Both the position numbers and the translations under genes were made by a program. This document shows positions 1 through 24,028 of a DNA stretch of 24,028 bases, piece by piece; the stretch's first letter is position 1, and every line of letters starts with the position of its first letter. A model generated the notes under the pieces. That model did no database searches. It worked only from the letters and a program-made list of their open reading frames with translations, and was not told the DNA's origin. Origin of the DNA: Paulinella micropora (lineage: Eukaryota; Cercozoa; Imbricatea; Euglyphida); contig BJOX01000324.1 of assembly GCA_009731375.1 (NCBI GenBank), positions 242,630 through 266,657 on the forward strand, given 5' to 3'.

Positions 1-178
1 CTAGAGCTGCCTCGAAACCCCACCCATAACAATCTGGTGTCTGCTGGGTCCTGGGCTATCAACCAGCATATGCGGAGTTTAAGATCTTTTACGCGCGCAA
101 CGACCCTCCTCCCCAGCATCTACCACCAAAGGGTTATGAGTTGGCGTCACAGTTTAACGCCTTGAGGCCATTGGGCTG
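1..178. repeat. Dispersed repeat, copy 1 (truncated by window start)
   Basis: These bases match 7661-7838 with only two differences seen by eye. The match ends exactly at GGGCTG, after which this copy runs into (TAA)n and the other into unique sequence. Type unknown; probably a piece of a transposable element. No coding capacity is seen. Confidence 0.85.
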
Positions 179-229
179 AATAATAATAATAATAATAATA
201 ATAGTAATAATAATAATAATAATAACAAT
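179..229. repeat. (AAT)n microsatellite
   Basis: About 17 AAT units with few interruptions, directly at the end of the dispersed repeat copy. Confidence 0.9.
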
Positions 230-284
230 AATCTCTTTCCACCTGAATGATTGGCACTACATGGCCTAAATCCGCAGGTTTCTC

Positions 285-1112
<828 letters not shown>

Positions 1113-1174
1113 TATCTATCTACCTACCTACCTATCTATCTATCGACCTATATTTCAACCCTTTCTTCAATTAG

Positions 1175-21273
<20,099 letters not shown>

Positions 21274-21480
21274 CTTTCTTAGCGATACAGTAACCAGGGT
21301 GTCTATCTCTCCTCCTCCTCCTCCTCCTCCTCCTCCTTCTTCTTCTTCTTCTTCTTCTCCTCCTCCTCCTTCTCCTCCTCCTTCTCCTCCTCCTCCTCCT
21401 CCTCGAACCAAGAATGATCAAATGAAGTAATGAAAGACAGATTTGAAAAAAAAATGAAAAAAAAAAAAAAGCAGTAAGAC
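21274..21480. repeat. 3' flank: (CTC/CTT)n and poly-A
   Basis: After the stop codon, TCC/TTC tracts at 21310-21405 and A-runs near 21447-21470. No AATAAA is seen here, so the mRNA end is not placed. Confidence 0.7.
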
Positions 21481-21534
21481 TATTGGACACGGGATGGTAT
21501 CTTATCTATATCGATAAAGCTTAAAAATGTGTGA

Positions 21535-22007
<473 letters not shown>

Positions 22008-22038
22008 AGATCGTGAAGATTTAAAACCAACACCACCA

Positions 22039-22039
22039 A

Positions 22040-22136
<97 letters not shown>

Positions 22137-22150
22137 GCTGCTGCTGCTAG

Positions 22151-22207
<57 letters not shown>

Positions 22208-22218
22208 TACTACCACTA

Positions 22219-22284
<66 letters not shown>

Positions 22285-22292
22285 TACTACTA

Positions 22293-22331
<39 letters not shown>

Positions 22332-22386
22332 GCTACTACTACTACTACTACTACTACTACTCCTACTACTACTCCTACTCCTACTC

Positions 22387-22432
<46 letters not shown>

Positions 22433-22459
22433 TAACTCCTAATTCGCACCTTTCATAGC

Positions 22460-22504
<45 letters not shown>

Positions 22505-22700
22505 GATCTATCTATCGATCTTTCTATCGATCTATCTATCTATCTATCTTTCTATCTATCTATCTATCTATATATCCATCCATCTATCTATCTATGTATC
22601 TATCTATCTACCTACCTACCTACCTACCTACCTATCTATCTACCTGCCTACCTGCCTACCTATCTACCTACATACCTACCTACCTACCTACCTACNNNNN
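22039..22700. repeat. (CTA)n then (TATC)/(CTAC)n
   Basis: About 400 bp of CTA, then TATC and CTAC, to the N run at 22696-22705 and a poly-C. No gene is seen. Confidence 0.92.
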
Positions 22701-22769
22701 NNNNNCCCCCCCCCCCCCCCCCTCCTTTTTTCCCCCCCTAGGTTACCTGGTTCAAGTTTATCTGCCTGC

Positions 22770-22783
22770 TTTCTTTCTTTCTT

Positions 22784-22823
<40 letters not shown>

Positions 22824-22875
22824 TCTCTTCTCTCTCTCTCTCTCTCTCTCTTTTTCTCTCTCTCTCTCTCTCTGT
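22770..22875. repeat. (CTTT)n/(CT)n
   Basis: Pyrimidine tract after the poly-C. Confidence 0.9.
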
Positions 22876-23067
22876 TCCTTTATTTTAAGTGCTAGGAAAA
22901 ATTCTCTCTAGCTCTCTGTCTACGCATCTTAATACCAATCAGTCCAAACTATTTATTTGTCGAGAGAATTGTCCCCCCACGAAACAGGTGGTGGTTAGTG
23001 TTAACTCCAAAAGGAGTTAGTTGAATCTAAGTGTTATTGGATCTCGTGTGCCCGTACTCACCTCGTG

Positions 23068-23146
<79 letters not shown>

Positions 23147-24028
23147 GAGATATAAAGAGGCAAAATCGTCAAAATCAAGGCTATCACTCTCCATTAATGT
23201 TCATGCTATTAATATCTTAATGTTAAAACCATTGGTCGAAGCTCAGTGCTATTTGTCTTTCAAATGTTGTCACCACTCTTAAGAATAGTGCTTTCAAATG
23301 TTGTCACCGCTCTGTATTGAACTTTCATGTGCTCTGAATTTTTGTACCTCAAATATTAATATCGAGTGAGAAAAAGGCAAGCTTCAAGTTATTGTACAGT
23401 ATTTTTATATTGGATTGGCAGAGGTGGTGCGTGCGTGTGTGATACAGTTACGTATCAATATTGTTGACGACGTTCAAGTGGGGAAAAAAAACTATTTTTC
23501 AGATCAAGTTATGGTTGGAATCTGGATTTTGGTTGAGAAATCAGTTTTTGATTGGAATCTAGATTGTGGCCGGGTCAAAAAATAAAAATTCATACAATAT
23601 TTATATTAATAAATATTATATTACTGTCGACAATCAAGTGATGTCACCGTGCTTTTACTAGATCAACCGGAAAAAAAGTTCAACAGGGAAAAAAATTTCA
23701 ACTTCAAAAAAAAAGGTCGACAGGAAAAATCAAGTTCAGCCGCTGAATTTTTCTCACAGGTAGAACTTTTTTTTGTTGCATCGAGCTTTTTTTATATGTT
23801 GGAAACTTTTTTATATCAAATTTTTTAACTGTACAGTTGTATTAATACCATTGTAACCTTACGATGTCTTAAAATATATGTGTACCCGTACAACTGAAAA
23901 TAACTTAATTTTAATAAATAAACAAACGTCACTTTCAGAATTATTGATAAACAAACCGTCTTCACTTTCAGAATCATTATTAACACTCCACACCCCCCCC
24001 CCCCCCTCTTTGACTTACCATGGGGGGG
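22876..24028. other. AT-rich intergenic sequence without a supported gene
   Basis: Contains hairpin TAACTCC-AAAA-GGAGTTA (23002-23019), (TA)n at 23071-23140, a direct repeat of CTTTCAAATGTTGTCACC near 23258 and 23292, AATAAATAAA near 23913, and a tandem duplication at 23919-23981 (ACAAAC...CACTTTCAGAAT). No open frame with coding character. Confidence 0.7.

Overview
The window is nuclear DNA from a eukaryote with an extremely microsatellite-rich genome, most likely a protist or alga; I cannot name the species. Perfect tetranucleotide tracts (TATC, GTAT, CATA, AATC) and other simple repeats fill most of the 24 kb. The only convincing gene is split by GT-AG introns, which rules out a bacterial or organellar origin. 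There are five runs of N: 563-572, 3580-3929, 4127-4851, 14220-14248 and 22696-22705.

One plus-strand gene runs from at least 1175 to a TAG stop at 21271-21273. Joining 15 small exons by their splice sites gives one uninterrupted frame of about 634 codons. Every junction is phase-compatible. The 14 exons from 5852 onward total 1803 nt, exactly 601 codons including the stop. The product holds one complete ABC ATPase domain: A-loop tyrosine, Walker A GQNGSGKST, Q-loop, LSGGQ signature, Walker B LLILDE, D-loop NHLD and H-loop histidine. A hydrophilic C-terminal tail of about 300 residues follows. The N-terminal part, where membrane segments would be expected, lies upstream of the window.

Layout: 1-1174, one copy of a dispersed repeat, then CT/TATC tracts with an 80-bp unit repeated three times. 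1175-3081, exon 1 and five truncated copies of it in an AATC array. 3190-5310, tandem copies of an LTR-like or SINE-like element with both large N gaps inside them. 5852-6540, exon 2 and four copies. 6805-7021, a MITE. 7430-7838, the second copy of the dispersed repeat. 7056-9321, exon 3 and copies. 9842-9924, exon 4 (Walker A). 10227-11440, opposed GATA/TATC arrays ending at exon 5. 12127-13217, exon 6 copies, a hairpin, a second MITE, then exon 6. 13662-16402, exons 7-10 with copies. 16760-18498, six copies around exon 11. 18882-19253, a fourth element copy. 19270-21273, exons 12-15. 21274-24028, simple repeats and an AT-rich tail with no gene that I can support.

Two features stand out. First, in nearly every intron the microsatellite motif is an extension of the donor sequence at the exon edge, for example GTATGT into (GTAT)n. 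Second, nearly every NBD exon has several partial, mutated copies inside the neighbouring microsatellite intron. This suggests repeated exon-plus-microsatellite amplification inside a gene that still keeps one intact reading path.
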